DNA from: JALHTG01 sp964653695
Lineage (GTDB): Archaea; Thermoproteota; Bathyarchaeia; 40CM-2-53-6; JALHTG01
Reading direction: 5' to 3'
NCBI GenBank assembly: GCA_964653695.1
Contig: CAZZFQ010000045.1
Span: 1-11,091, forward strand
DNA length: 11,091 bases
Position 1 is the first letter of the stretch. Each line of letters starts with the position of its first letter. This document shows, piece by piece, positions 5,453 through 11,091 of this stretch. The position numbers were made by a program, and so were the translations under genes. The notes below the pieces were generated by a model. The model worked only from the letters and a program-made list of their open reading frames with translations, had not been told where the DNA came from and searched no databases.

Positions 5453-5887
5453 GCCCCCTTTTCCAAGGTCCTAGATGCGATCTCAAGAATGAAGGAAACA
5501 AGGTATAGATGCGTGCTCTGCAAGCGGATGATGTATAGGGTCGCATGCTCAATCGCAGATAAGCAGCAGGCACTGGGAATAGTGACCGGAGAAAGCCTTG
5601 GACAAGTGGCCTCTCAAACGCTCCTGAACCTATCGACAATCACTGAAGCCGCGCGGCTACCTATCCATCGACCCTTAATCGGCATGGATAAAATGGAGAT
5701 TCAGGCTCTGGCTCAGCGAATAGGCACCTACGACATGTCAATACGAAAGGTTCATGGCTGCAACTTCGTACCTCAAAAACCTGCGACATCTGCGAAACTT
5801 CAGACCATAACGAGTATCGAGAAGGACCTTCAGATTGCTCCTCTTGTCCAAGACGCCTTGAAGAGGCTGAAGAAGATAGACCTGTAA
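5453..5887 (+). CDS. thiI: ThiI tRNA 4-thiouridine sulfurtransferase, 3' part after the N gap
   Basis: Continuation of thiI. The first 55 bases repeat the end of the 5' part; new sequence starts at 5508. Read in the same codon phase (5298 and 5453 are both codon starts), the joined protein passes from SRMKETRY into RCVLCKRMM and on to GESLGQVASQTLLNL, a hallmark of the ThiI catalytic domain, and ends at TAA 5885-5887. The joined length is 383 aa from TTG, which fits archaeal ThiI without the C-terminal rhodanese domain found in E. coli (482 aa). A CxxC pair (about C259 and C262 of the joined protein) may carry sulfur in place of the rhodanese Cys, as proposed for such short forms; this is inference. 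The ATG at 5489 is internal, not a start. Confidence 0.93.
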   Translation, partial: APFSKVLDAISRMKETRYRCVLCKRMMYRVACSIADKQQALGIVTGESLGQVASQTLLNLSTITEAARLPIHRPLIGMDKMEIQALAQRIGTYDMSIRKVHGCNFVPQKPATSAKLQTITSIEKDLQIAPLVQDALKRLKKIDL

Positions 5888-5888
5888 C

Positions 5889-5936
5889 GTTCTGTTGAGT
5901 TATCTAGGGTGTCAGAACTTCTTGTCTTTCAAAGAC
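5889..5936. terminator. Inverted repeats between convergent genes, possible 3'-end structure
   Basis: The 54-nt gap between thiI (+) and the winged-helix gene (-) holds GTTCTG (5889-5894) paired with CAGAAC (5913-5918), and a tight palindrome GTCTTT-C-AAAGAC (5924-5936). Transcripts from both sides end here, so a two-way stop or mRNA-stabilising structure is plausible. No long T-run. Confidence 0.3.
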
Positions 5937-5941
5937 GCTTC

Positions 5942-6301
5942 CTATTCTCTGCTTTCCTCTGTGAACTCCTTGAAGTCTCGTCGCAGAGGACCTAGTCCCA
6001 CGCTTCTTCTGTAAGCGTTTATCAGGGGGCGAGCTATCAGAAGCTTTTCCTTGAAAATGGCGACGTGTGGCTCACTTCCTCGGCCAGTTCTGGCAGGCCA
6101 CCGGTCAATCAAACCCTCATTCCGCAGCTCGTCACATGCACTACCAAATAGTCCATGATATTTGGGGTCGTATCCGCTTCGAAGATCTGCTTCTGGCATA
6201 TGTTTTCCGCGAGATCGCGTTGTGCTGATGCAGCCCTTCTCGAATAGCTTATTCAATATGAAACCTTTCACGTGGGCTAAGGTTCCTTTCTTTGTTGCCA
6301 A
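5942..6301 (-). CDS. Winged-helix-like small protein, unknown function
   Basis: 119 aa. The N-terminal half (VKGFILNKLFEKGCI) followed by helices around 50-65 (LFGSACDELRNEGLI) and a Gly/Arg-rich hairpin then strand (TGRGSEPHVAIF, 72-83) is the pattern of a winged helix: helices, then a beta wing. The C-terminal part is basic and helical (INAYRRSVGLGPLRRDF). The start is TTG at 6301: GAGGTC (complement of 6307-6312) lies 5 nt upstream, and a strong TATA element (6350-6360) lies at the right distance for a leader of about 29 nt. An inner GTG (Val11) is a weaker choice. It diverges from another winged-helix gene across a shared promoter, so the two may regulate each other. I do not recognise a named family. 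Confidence 0.72.
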   Translation of the reverse strand: MATKKGTLAHVKGFILNKLFEKGCISTTRSRGKHMPEADLRSGYDPKYHGLFGSACDELRNEGLIDRWPARTGRGSEPHVAIFKEKLLIARPLINAYRRSVGLGPLRRDFKEFTEESRE

Positions 6302-6349
6302 GTTCCGACCTCGGACTCGTTTCCAATCTTCTTGGAGTCAAACGAAATG

Positions 6350-6360
6350 TTTTAATATAA
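6350..6360. promoter_or_regulatory. Shared near-palindromic TATA box of two divergent genes
   Basis: TTTTAATATAA, the most AT-rich spot in the 89-nt divergent region. On the minus strand it reads TTATATTAAAA and predicts a start near 6330, leaving room for the GAGGTC SD. On the plus strand it predicts a start near 6380-6383, inside or just before the GGGAGAGGG SD, giving a very short leader. It fits the minus gene better, but no other TATA candidate is seen for the plus gene. Confidence 0.55.
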
Positions 6361-6390
6361 TCGTCGTACCCGTTTGGGAGAGGGACAGAA

Positions 6391-6702
6391 ATGGGAAGGA
6401 TTAGAGCAGGCGTCTTCGACGGCCCATTGTCCAGCCTATTCAGGGATCCAGTGGCGCGAGTCCTAGAAGAAGCTAGGATAGTTGGTAATATGGAACAGAC
6501 GGTTTCCATGCTCTCCGAATCCACGAAGCTCGACTACAAGACCGTGAAATCCGCCTTACAGCACCTAAAAAAGTTTGGATATGTGAGTGAGACTAGGAAG
6601 ATCGGTAACGCCCAAGCGTATCGATTCGATGTGGAGAATGAGCTACATCCCCTCTTGGATTGTATCGCAGAACTACAACATGGCAAACGCACAAGACATT
6701 GA
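6391..6702 (+). CDS. Winged-helix transcriptional regulator-like protein
   Basis: 103 aa. After an N-terminal arm (LSSLFRDPVARVLEEA), residues about 33-65 form a helix-turn-helix (MEQTVSMLSESTKLDYKTV, then SALQHLKKFGYV), and 65-80 (ETRKIGNAQAYRFD) form a beta wing. This is the layout of archaeal ArsR/MarR-like one-domain DNA-binding proteins. GGGAGAGGG (6376-6384) lies 6 nt before the ATG. No effector domain or metal-site Cys cluster (one Cys at 91). The shared TATA with the divergent winged-helix gene would let it control itself and its neighbour; that is inference. Confidence 0.8.
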   Translation: MGRIRAGVFDGPLSSLFRDPVARVLEEARIVGNMEQTVSMLSESTKLDYKTVKSALQHLKKFGYVSETRKIGNAQAYRFDVENELHPLLDCIAELQHGKRTRH

Positions 6703-6707
6703 GAACG

Positions 6708-6759
6708 AGCCCTAGTCTGTCGCTTGAAGCTGAGGCATGGCTTGAGAACTGACAGGGCT
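6708..6759 (+). other. Possible RNA hairpin between convergent genes
   Basis: AGCCCT (6708-6713) plus GTC (6719-6721) can pair with GAC-AGGGCT (6751-6759), leaving a 5-nt bulge; inside, AAGC (6727-6730) can pair with GCTT (6740-6743). It starts 5 nt after the stop of the plus-strand regulator, in the 114-nt gap before the nadC 3' end. It may shape the 3' end of the regulator mRNA. No T-run, no known RNA family seen. Confidence 0.25.
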
Positions 6760-6816
6760 ATGATTGTCGGAACCTAAAGTCACGTTAAGATGAGGGAACA
6801 GAGCCGTCTGTAGCAG

Positions 6817-7683
6817 TCACTGATGACTCAGACTTTTTATCTCTAGGCTCACGTCAAGCGCTTTGACGCTGTGTGTCAGAGAGCCTAGGCTCAATATGTC
6901 TACACCTGAACGAGCGAACTCTGAGATGTTTGTTTCGTTAATTCCGCCGCTTGCTTCAAGGACTAGGCCCTTTCTCATGCCTCTGCGTTCCAGCAGCTGT
7001 ATCGCCTCCTTGATCGAGCTGGGGGTCATATTGTCAAACATCAACACGTCAGCTCCAGCCTCTGCCGCCTCAACCGCCTCGTCAGCAGAAGTGACCTCGA
7101 CCTCAATCTTCTTTGTGAAAGACCCCCTTTTCGCTCTACGCACAGCTTCTCCAATACTTCCAGCCAGTACCTTGTGGTTGTCCTTGATCAAGATGAGGTC
7201 GTCTAGATGGAGTCTGTGAAGGCCTCCGCCGCCGATCATAACTGCTCGCTTGTCGAAATATAGGCACCCGGGAGCTACCTTTCTAGTTGAGACAACTTTG
7301 ACCGAGGGATTGGCATCCAACGCTGCGTCTTGAAGACTCCTGGTCTTCGTGGCGATTCCACTCATTCGAGATATGATGTTTAGCAATGTTCTCTCAACGG
7401 TCAGCAGGTCTCTCGCGTTCCCCTCGATGTGCATTAGAATTGCGCCTGACTTAATGGCAGCACCGTCTGTTGCCAACGGTTTACCCTTCAGGCCGATTGC
7501 TTCGAGCAGGATCTGTGCTTCGTCGAGCCCGGCTGCGACGCCACTTTCTTTGGCTATGATGTCCGCTTGGGCAACAGCATCTTGAGGAATCACCAGTTGA
7601 GAAGTAACATCCGCCTGACCAACATCTTCTCTGAGAAAAGCGAGAAGTTTCTCCTTCACAAGCTCTCTGGGCATGTTCAGCAA
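6817..7683 (-). CDS. nadC: Nicotinate-nucleotide pyrophosphorylase (quinolinate phosphoribosyltransferase)
   Basis: Converts quinolinate and PRPP to nicotinate mononucleotide, CO2 and pyrophosphate in de novo NAD synthesis. Core motifs in order: LREDVGQADVTS (17-28), ERTLLNIISRMSGIAT (97-112), STRKVAPG (132-139), GGGGLHRLHLDDLILIKDNH (151-170), KIEVEVT (192-198), MFDNM (215-219), EASGGI (243-248), and DILSLGSLTHS near the end. PRPP/quinolinate-binding Arg, His and Lys residues appear intact. The usual TRKTxPG reads TRKVAPG followed by CLYFDKRAV, a mild variant. At 285-288 aa the length is normal. Start is either TTG 7683, overlapping the glycosyltransferase gene by 7 nt behind a GGAAGG, or ATG 7674, 2 nt after its stop; both imply coupling. 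It is the last gene of the minus-strand operon. nadA and nadB are not in the window. Confidence 0.95.
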   Translation of the reverse strand: MLNMPRELVKEKLLAFLREDVGQADVTSQLVIPQDAVAQADIIAKESGVAAGLDEAQILLEAIGLKGKPLATDGAAIKSGAILMHIEGNARDLLTVERTLLNIISRMSGIATKTRSLQDAALDANPSVKVVSTRKVAPGCLYFDKRAVMIGGGGLHRLHLDDLILIKDNHKVLAGSIGEAVRRAKRGSFTKKIEVEVTSADEAVEAAEAGADVLMFDNMTPSSIKEAIQLLERRGMRKGLVLEASGGINETNISEFARSGVDILSLGSLTHSVKALDVSLEIKSLSHQ

Positions 7684-8900
7684 GATCTAAGGCCTTCCTG
7701 TGATAGCTGCGTTGCCGCTTCAACTACTTTATCCAGACCTTTCATCTGGCATATAAGATCTCGAATCTCAGCAGCACGCCTTGCATATTCTGGGGATTTG
7801 AGCATAAGGTCGATCTTCGAACCAAGAAGATCAGCTGTCAGCTCATCTGCGGCTAGCACCGTCGCCACACCAAGCTCTGACGCTCTACAAGCATTGCTCA
7901 GCTGCTCTGGATGATCCGGAATAGGGATAATCAATAACGGCTTCCCATATGCCACTGAGCTCAGGAGGGTCACGTGTCCAGCACGACTCACAACCAAGTC
8001 ACAGGCTTCAAAATACTCATCAAGGCCAAACATCCAATCGTAGACTTTCAGATTGCCTTTCACTTCTGCCTCAGTTGAGCCTGACACTCTTCCCCTAGAC
8101 ATGACTATTCGATATCTGTCGGAGAGTTCTTCCAGAATCCTCTCGATGCGCCCAGTAAAGCCGTATCCCTCTTCGAGCGAAACGCTAAGAGGCACTAGGA
8201 TCAGAGGCATCCCCGAGACGCGGCCAGATCGATCTTCGGCAACGCGCTCCGGAGAGTTCTGGCAGGATGTGTTCAGAAGAGGGCCTATGAACTCCACCTT
8301 TCGGGCGCAACTCTTTGGAATGGGGAGATTATCGGAAGATATTGTATGGGGAGGTGGAAGGTCAGGGATTAGAATCTTGTCCGCAAATGACCAAAACCAG
8401 CCGATCACCACGCTCACGAACCACCACACGACATTGGCGATAAGGAAGAAGGCCTTGTCTAGGGGGCCCATGTGTCCTTGGCTTGGCTTTCGGGCTATCC
8501 TGCTCTTGAACTGGTTCAGTATGGCTATGCTAGGAACCCCAAGGAGCCTCGCGGCTATGAGAGATGATGTCCTCGTATCGGAGATCACTAGATCGGGTCT
8601 GAGGTGCTGAATGTTCCTTATCTCGGCTACGATCTGCCGTATTATGGACCAGAGGCCTCCAAAGAATCCGGGTGATGTGGCTGCAGTTAGTTTGAAGTCA
8701 ATCCTGCCTTCGCTATTCCTCTTGAGCCATACAGGAACCGTTTCTACAGTTGTATAGCCCAGCCTCCTAGCGTATTCCAGTCCGGTGGAATACGTTGAGA
8801 CAAGCACGGACCAGTCACGTTCAACAAGTGCATCCACGATCGTTCTGCAGCGAGATACGTGCCCCACTCCCATCCCGCAGGGAGACAAGTAGACTCTCAT
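7677..8900 (-). CDS. MJ1255-like GT-B glycosyltransferase
   Basis: A two-domain glycosyltransferase of the MurG/GT28-like fold, expected to move a sugar from a nucleotide donor to an unknown acceptor. The N-terminal Gly loop CGMGVGHVSRCRTI (8-21) and the donor-binding segment SRAGHVTLLSSVAYGKP (305-321) followed by IIPIPDHPEQLSNA (324-337) are characteristic. Residues about 150-172 (FFLIANVVWWFVSVVIGWFW) are strongly hydrophobic and could insert into or lie on the membrane, suiting a lipid-linked acceptor; that is inference. 407 aa is a full-length protein. Its ATG overlaps the AMMECR1 stop (ATGA on the minus strand, 8897-8900), so the two are translationally coupled. Possible roles include glycolipid, polyprenyl-sugar or protein glycosylation. 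Confidence 0.9.
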   Translation of the reverse strand: MRVYLSPCGMGVGHVSRCRTIVDALVERDWSVLVSTYSTGLEYARRLGYTTVETVPVWLKRNSEGRIDFKLTAATSPGFFGGLWSIIRQIVAEIRNIQHLRPDLVISDTRTSSLIAARLLGVPSIAILNQFKSRIARKPSQGHMGPLDKAFFLIANVVWWFVSVVIGWFWSFADKILIPDLPPPHTISSDNLPIPKSCARKVEFIGPLLNTSCQNSPERVAEDRSGRVSGMPLILVPLSVSLEEGYGFTGRIERILEELSDRYRIVMSRGRVSGSTEAEVKGNLKVYDWMFGLDEYFEACDLVVSRAGHVTLLSSVAYGKPLLIIPIPDHPEQLSNACRASELGVATVLAADELTADLLGSKIDLMLKSPEYARRAAEIRDLICQMKGLDKVVEAATQLSQEGLRSC

Positions 8901-9529
8901 CTGGTCCCTCCAGGCTCCAGAGGTCGAGGTTTGACTTGTCCGCCGGGCTTGTCTTCTTGGAATACAATGGCCTGAAACTTCGATATCTTTGTTCCTTCAA
9001 CAAGCCAGGCGTCTGGAGAGAGCCCAGCCTTGAGACAGCATTGAGACAGGAACTCTTCTTCATCCCAGCCCCATTCAGTAGGAACTTGGGGCAATAACAA
9101 TCCTCTGTATGCGCCTCTCTCCATGATGAGACCATCGCTGCCAACCTTGATCTTCTTCGGATAGGTCCGAGGGTCAGAAACTTCAACGAGTTCCGGAGGC
9201 GTCAGGACGCTTATCTCCACCACGACCTCACTCTGAAACTCCTTCAATGAGACAGGGCTGAACCTCGGATCACCAGTAGCAGCCTCGATCGCCGAACGCA
9301 TCGTCGCCTCAACGAGCGGATAGTCAGGCATCGGAAAACCTATGCAGCCCCTAAGCTCATGGCCATCTTTGATACTGTTCAAGGTGACGAAGACGCCGCA
9401 CTTCTCATTCAGCTTCTTTGGCGCATCCGATGGAACCGGAGGCATTTTTCCAGACTTGAGAAAAGCGGTTATCGTGTTCCTGGCGAGTTGAACAAGATAC
9501 TTGCCCTCTTCAGTTGTGAGATCAAACAA
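8897..9529 (-). CDS. AMMECR1-domain protein
   Basis: 210 aa, one AMMECR1 domain over nearly the full length. The family hallmark LRGCIG is at 59-64, with the following GFPMPDYPL, GDPRFSPV (86-93), VEISVLTPPELV and RGLLLPQVPTEWGWDEEEFLSQCCLKAGL also typical. The family is found in archaea, bacteria and eukaryotes (human AMMECR1; archaeal PH0010); its biochemical role is unsettled. Cys62 in LRGCIG is the invariant residue often suggested as catalytic. The start is TTG at 9529, backed by GGTGAG on the minus strand (within 9535-9541) 5 nt upstream; it follows the Mut7-C stop by 6 nt. It ends in a proline-rich tail and overlaps the glycosyltransferase by 4 nt. No MEMO gene, a frequent partner, is in the window. 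Confidence 0.95.
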   Translation of the reverse strand: MFDLTTEEGKYLVQLARNTITAFLKSGKMPPVPSDAPKKLNEKCGVFVTLNSIKDGHELRGCIGFPMPDYPLVEATMRSAIEAATGDPRFSPVSLKEFQSEVVVEISVLTPPELVEVSDPRTYPKKIKVGSDGLIMERGAYRGLLLPQVPTEWGWDEEEFLSQCCLKAGLSPDAWLVEGTKISKFQAIVFQEDKPGGQVKPRPLEPGGTR

Positions 9530-9535
9530 CGCCGC

Positions 9536-10012
9536 TCACCTAGCCAGCCTCTCAGCCTTTGACAGATGCTCACCTATCTTCTTCCAGTGGCTACCTTGCC
9601 AGTATATCTTCCCACAATCCCTATTTGTGCACTCCCAGAACTCATTGAATACTTCGTATGTGGAAGGGGGCACTTTTTCTTTCACCTGTTCCTTCTTGAT
9701 TGGTCGGATTGTTGCGTTGCAGGTTGGACATCGGGATGTCGCCGTATCAATGTTGAGGTCGATCCTGAATCTCTTGGCTATTCGTGCGAGCCTCTCAGCC
9801 TCTGTTCCACCTTTAACCAGAAATGAGTCTGCCCCGTCAGCCACTGCCCTCCTGTAGAGTTCGACGTCGCTAGTCAGCAGGATTCTTGCCTCTGTGATGG
9901 CTCTCCTTATCAGCTCACTATCCGTCAAGTCTCTCGAATAGACGACATCGTTTCCAATCAACCTAAGCCATCTGGCGAGGCGGCCAACCATTCCGTCGGC
10001 AATGAACTTCAA
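9536..10012 (-). CDS. Mut7-C RNase-fold protein with zinc ribbon
   Basis: A PIN-like putative ribonuclease of the Mut7-C family (DUF82). Start: the frame is open back to 10156, but the family begins MKFIADGM, and a TTG at 10012 gives exactly that, with GTGAG 6 nt upstream; the extra 48 residues would overlap the dihydroorotase gene. The chosen protein is 158 aa, normal for the family. Visible: KFIADGMVGRLARWLRLIGND (2-22) with Asp6, the LLTSD segment with Asp49 as likely metal ligands, then a C-terminal zinc ribbon with CPTC (95-98) and ECTNRDC (Cys128, Cys133), and the terminal IYWQGSHW signature. RNA cleavage is predicted from the fold; the target is unknown. It sits 55 nt after the dihydroorotase stop and 6 nt before AMMECR1. 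Confidence 0.9.
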   Translation of the reverse strand: MKFIADGMVGRLARWLRLIGNDVVYSRDLTDSELIRRAITEARILLTSDVELYRRAVADGADSFLVKGGTEAERLARIAKRFRIDLNIDTATSRCPTCNATIRPIKKEQVKEKVPPSTYEVFNEFWECTNRDCGKIYWQGSHWKKIGEHLSKAERLAR

Positions 10013-10067
10013 CTCGCACTCACAACTCTTCGATTCCTCTTGACTTGTGGAGGCAATTGCTCGGACC

Positions 10068-11091
10068 TCAGCTCGCCGTCTTTGGATAAATGATCGATCC
10101 CACCCCCGGTTCCGCCACGATTCTGCCGTCATCATAGACAAGCTTGCCGCCAACAAACGTCTTGATGACCTTCCCGGTCACTCTTCGGCCGTCAAATGGA
10201 GAGTACTTCGCCTTTGAGAAGAATGTAGAGGAGTCTATCTTGAACCTGCGTTTCATATCAACAAGAATTATGTCTGCAACTGCGCCCTCTCTCAGTTGGC
10301 CACGATTGATTCCGAAGATCCTAGCCGGTGATTCAGCGAGCGCCTCAACAACCCTTTTCAGAGATACCGTTCCTTTCGCGACTTCTGTAAGTAGCAGAGG
10401 CGCCGTGGTTTCAAGGCCAGGTATTCCAGGAAGGATCTCCCACCAATTGTCCCGCGTCTTCTCCTGTATTGAGTGAGGCGCATGATCGCTCGCCACGATG
10501 TCTGCGATCCGCCTTCTAAAGGCCTCGAACAACTTTCTCGCGGTTTCCCTCCTCCTTAAGGGAGGATCCATAACGCTGACTCCACCTAACCTAGATGATG
10601 ACTCCTCGCTCAGAAACATGTGGTGAGGAGTAGTTTCACAGGTCACATACCTTCCTTCACGTTTCGCCTTCGAAATTAGCCTGAGAGAGTTGACCGAACT
10701 GATGTGGCAGAAGTGAATCCTTGCGCTTCGCTCCGTTGCGCATCCCAGCACTCTCGCTACCGCGGCATCCTCAGCTTCAGGAGGATGAGCCCTGTAATAT
10801 GACTCAAGAGAGGTGTTGCCCTTGAGTCTGCTCTCAAGCTCACTCACCATTCCGCCCTCCTCTGCGTGAAAGATCACCATCTTTCCGATCGCTGTTGCCC
10901 TATCAATCAAAGACCTGAGCGAAACGTCATCAGTCGGAAAGCTACTCCACTGCTTCACTAGGTTGATCTTGTACCCCATCGCCAAGTCTCTAGATTCTGT
11001 CACCGCGTCTAGACTTGAGGGAACAATGTTGAGGCCCACGTTGACGAGGATCTTTTGTTTGGCTAGATCCACTTTCTCCTTGAGGCGTTCA
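10068..11091 (-). CDS. pyrC: Dihydroorotase-family amidohydrolase (partial, N-terminus outside window)
   Basis: Dihydroorotase closes carbamoyl-aspartate to dihydroorotate in pyrimidine synthesis. The frame is open through the right edge with no credible start (a GTG at 11072 is internal), so about 100 N-terminal residues with the HxH metal motif are missing. What remains shows the rest of the active site: VKQW, a candidate for the carboxylated Lys; FHAEE with a metal-binding His; CHISS with another; the substrate motif MDPPLR (normally NPPLR); SDHAPH with the catalytic Asp; and the GIPGLETTAPLL loop. The C-terminus (SPARIFGI, GQLREGAVADIILVD) is the beta-sandwich subdomain. MDPPLR instead of NPPLR is a small deviation at a substrate loop, so allantoinase or another cyclic amidase is a less likely alternative. 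First visible gene of the minus-strand operon. Confidence 0.9.
   Translation of the reverse strand, partial: ERLKEKVDLAKQKILVNVGLNIVPSSLDAVTESRDLAMGYKINLVKQWSSFPTDDVSLRSLIDRATAIGKMVIFHAEEGGMVSELESRLKGNTSLESYYRAHPPEAEDAAVARVLGCATERSARIHFCHISSVNSLRLISKAKREGRYVTCETTPHHMFLSEESSSRLGGVSVMDPPLRRRETARKLFEAFRRRIADIVASDHAPHSIQEKTRDNWWEILPGIPGLETTAPLLLTEVAKGTVSLKRVVEALAESPARIFGINRGQLREGAVADIILVDMKRRFKIDSSTFFSKAKYSPFDGRRVTGKVIKTFVGGKLVYDDGRIVAEPGVGSIIYPKTAS

Noticed and set aside
5489..5887. Separate 132-aa gene starting at ATG 5489
   Set aside because: The ATG is an internal Met of ThiI that also occurs in the duplicated copy before the gap; the frame is the 3' part of thiI.
9536..10156. 206-aa form of the Mut7-C protein
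   Set aside because: The extra 48 N-terminal residues overlap the dihydroorotase coding region and are not part of the family; TTG 10012 gives the family start MKFIADGM with a good SD.

Overview
The window looks like a piece of an archaeal chromosome, most likely from a metagenome assembly because it holds a run of exactly 100 N. Archaeal signs are a DUF4152 protein (PF2046-like, a family known from archaea), a Mut7-C protein with a C-terminal zinc ribbon, a free-standing AMMECR1 protein, a ThiI without a rhodanese domain, a KorD-like ferredoxin, an MJ1255-like glycosyltransferase, AT-rich TATA-like promoters, and frequent TTG/GTG starts behind GGTGA/GAGG-type Shine-Dalgarno (SD) sites. A TACK-group archaeon is my guess; the sequence alone does not fix the lineage. 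No rRNA, tRNA, CRISPR array, transposase or phage gene was seen.

Left part (1-1885). Two tiny genes face each other tail to tail at 58-253: a 27-residue single-span membrane peptide (+) and a 34-residue two-CxxC zinc-ribbon protein (-). The zinc-ribbon gene has a strong SD and is easy to miss. Then, on the minus strand, come a MalK-like ABC ATPase with only the nucleotide-binding domain and no transporter partner, a possible 37-residue ORF, and an IscU-type Fe-S scaffold gene.

Middle part (2052-5887, plus strand). A two-cluster ferredoxin overlaps by ATGA with a coiled-coil protein I do not recognise. Next are a small helix-turn-helix-like protein, the DUF4152 protein, a minimal nucleotidyltransferase, and thiI (tRNA 4-thiouridine and thiamine sulfur transfer). 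thiI is split by the N run, but the same 55 bp lie on both sides of the gap. Collapsing the duplicate restores one uninterrupted ThiI of about 383 residues, so the gap is almost certainly an assembly artefact. The thiI start is also odd: an SD of GGAGGAGG sits in front of an ATA codon, and homology extends upstream of the first standard start (TTG).

A divergent pair of small winged-helix genes (5942-6301 minus, 6391-6702 plus) shares one near-palindromic TATA element.

Right part (6817-11091, all minus strand) is a tight five-gene operon, in order of transcription: a dihydroorotase-family gene (cut by the window end), a Mut7-C RNase-fold gene, an AMMECR1 gene, an MJ1255-like glycosyltransferase, and nadC. 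Gaps are 55 nt, 6 nt, a 4-nt overlap and a 7-nt overlap (or 2-nt gap). Two of the five are nucleotide or cofactor enzymes (pyrimidine and NAD). The other three are archaeal proteins of poorly known role, and their tight linkage is the best functional lead in this half.
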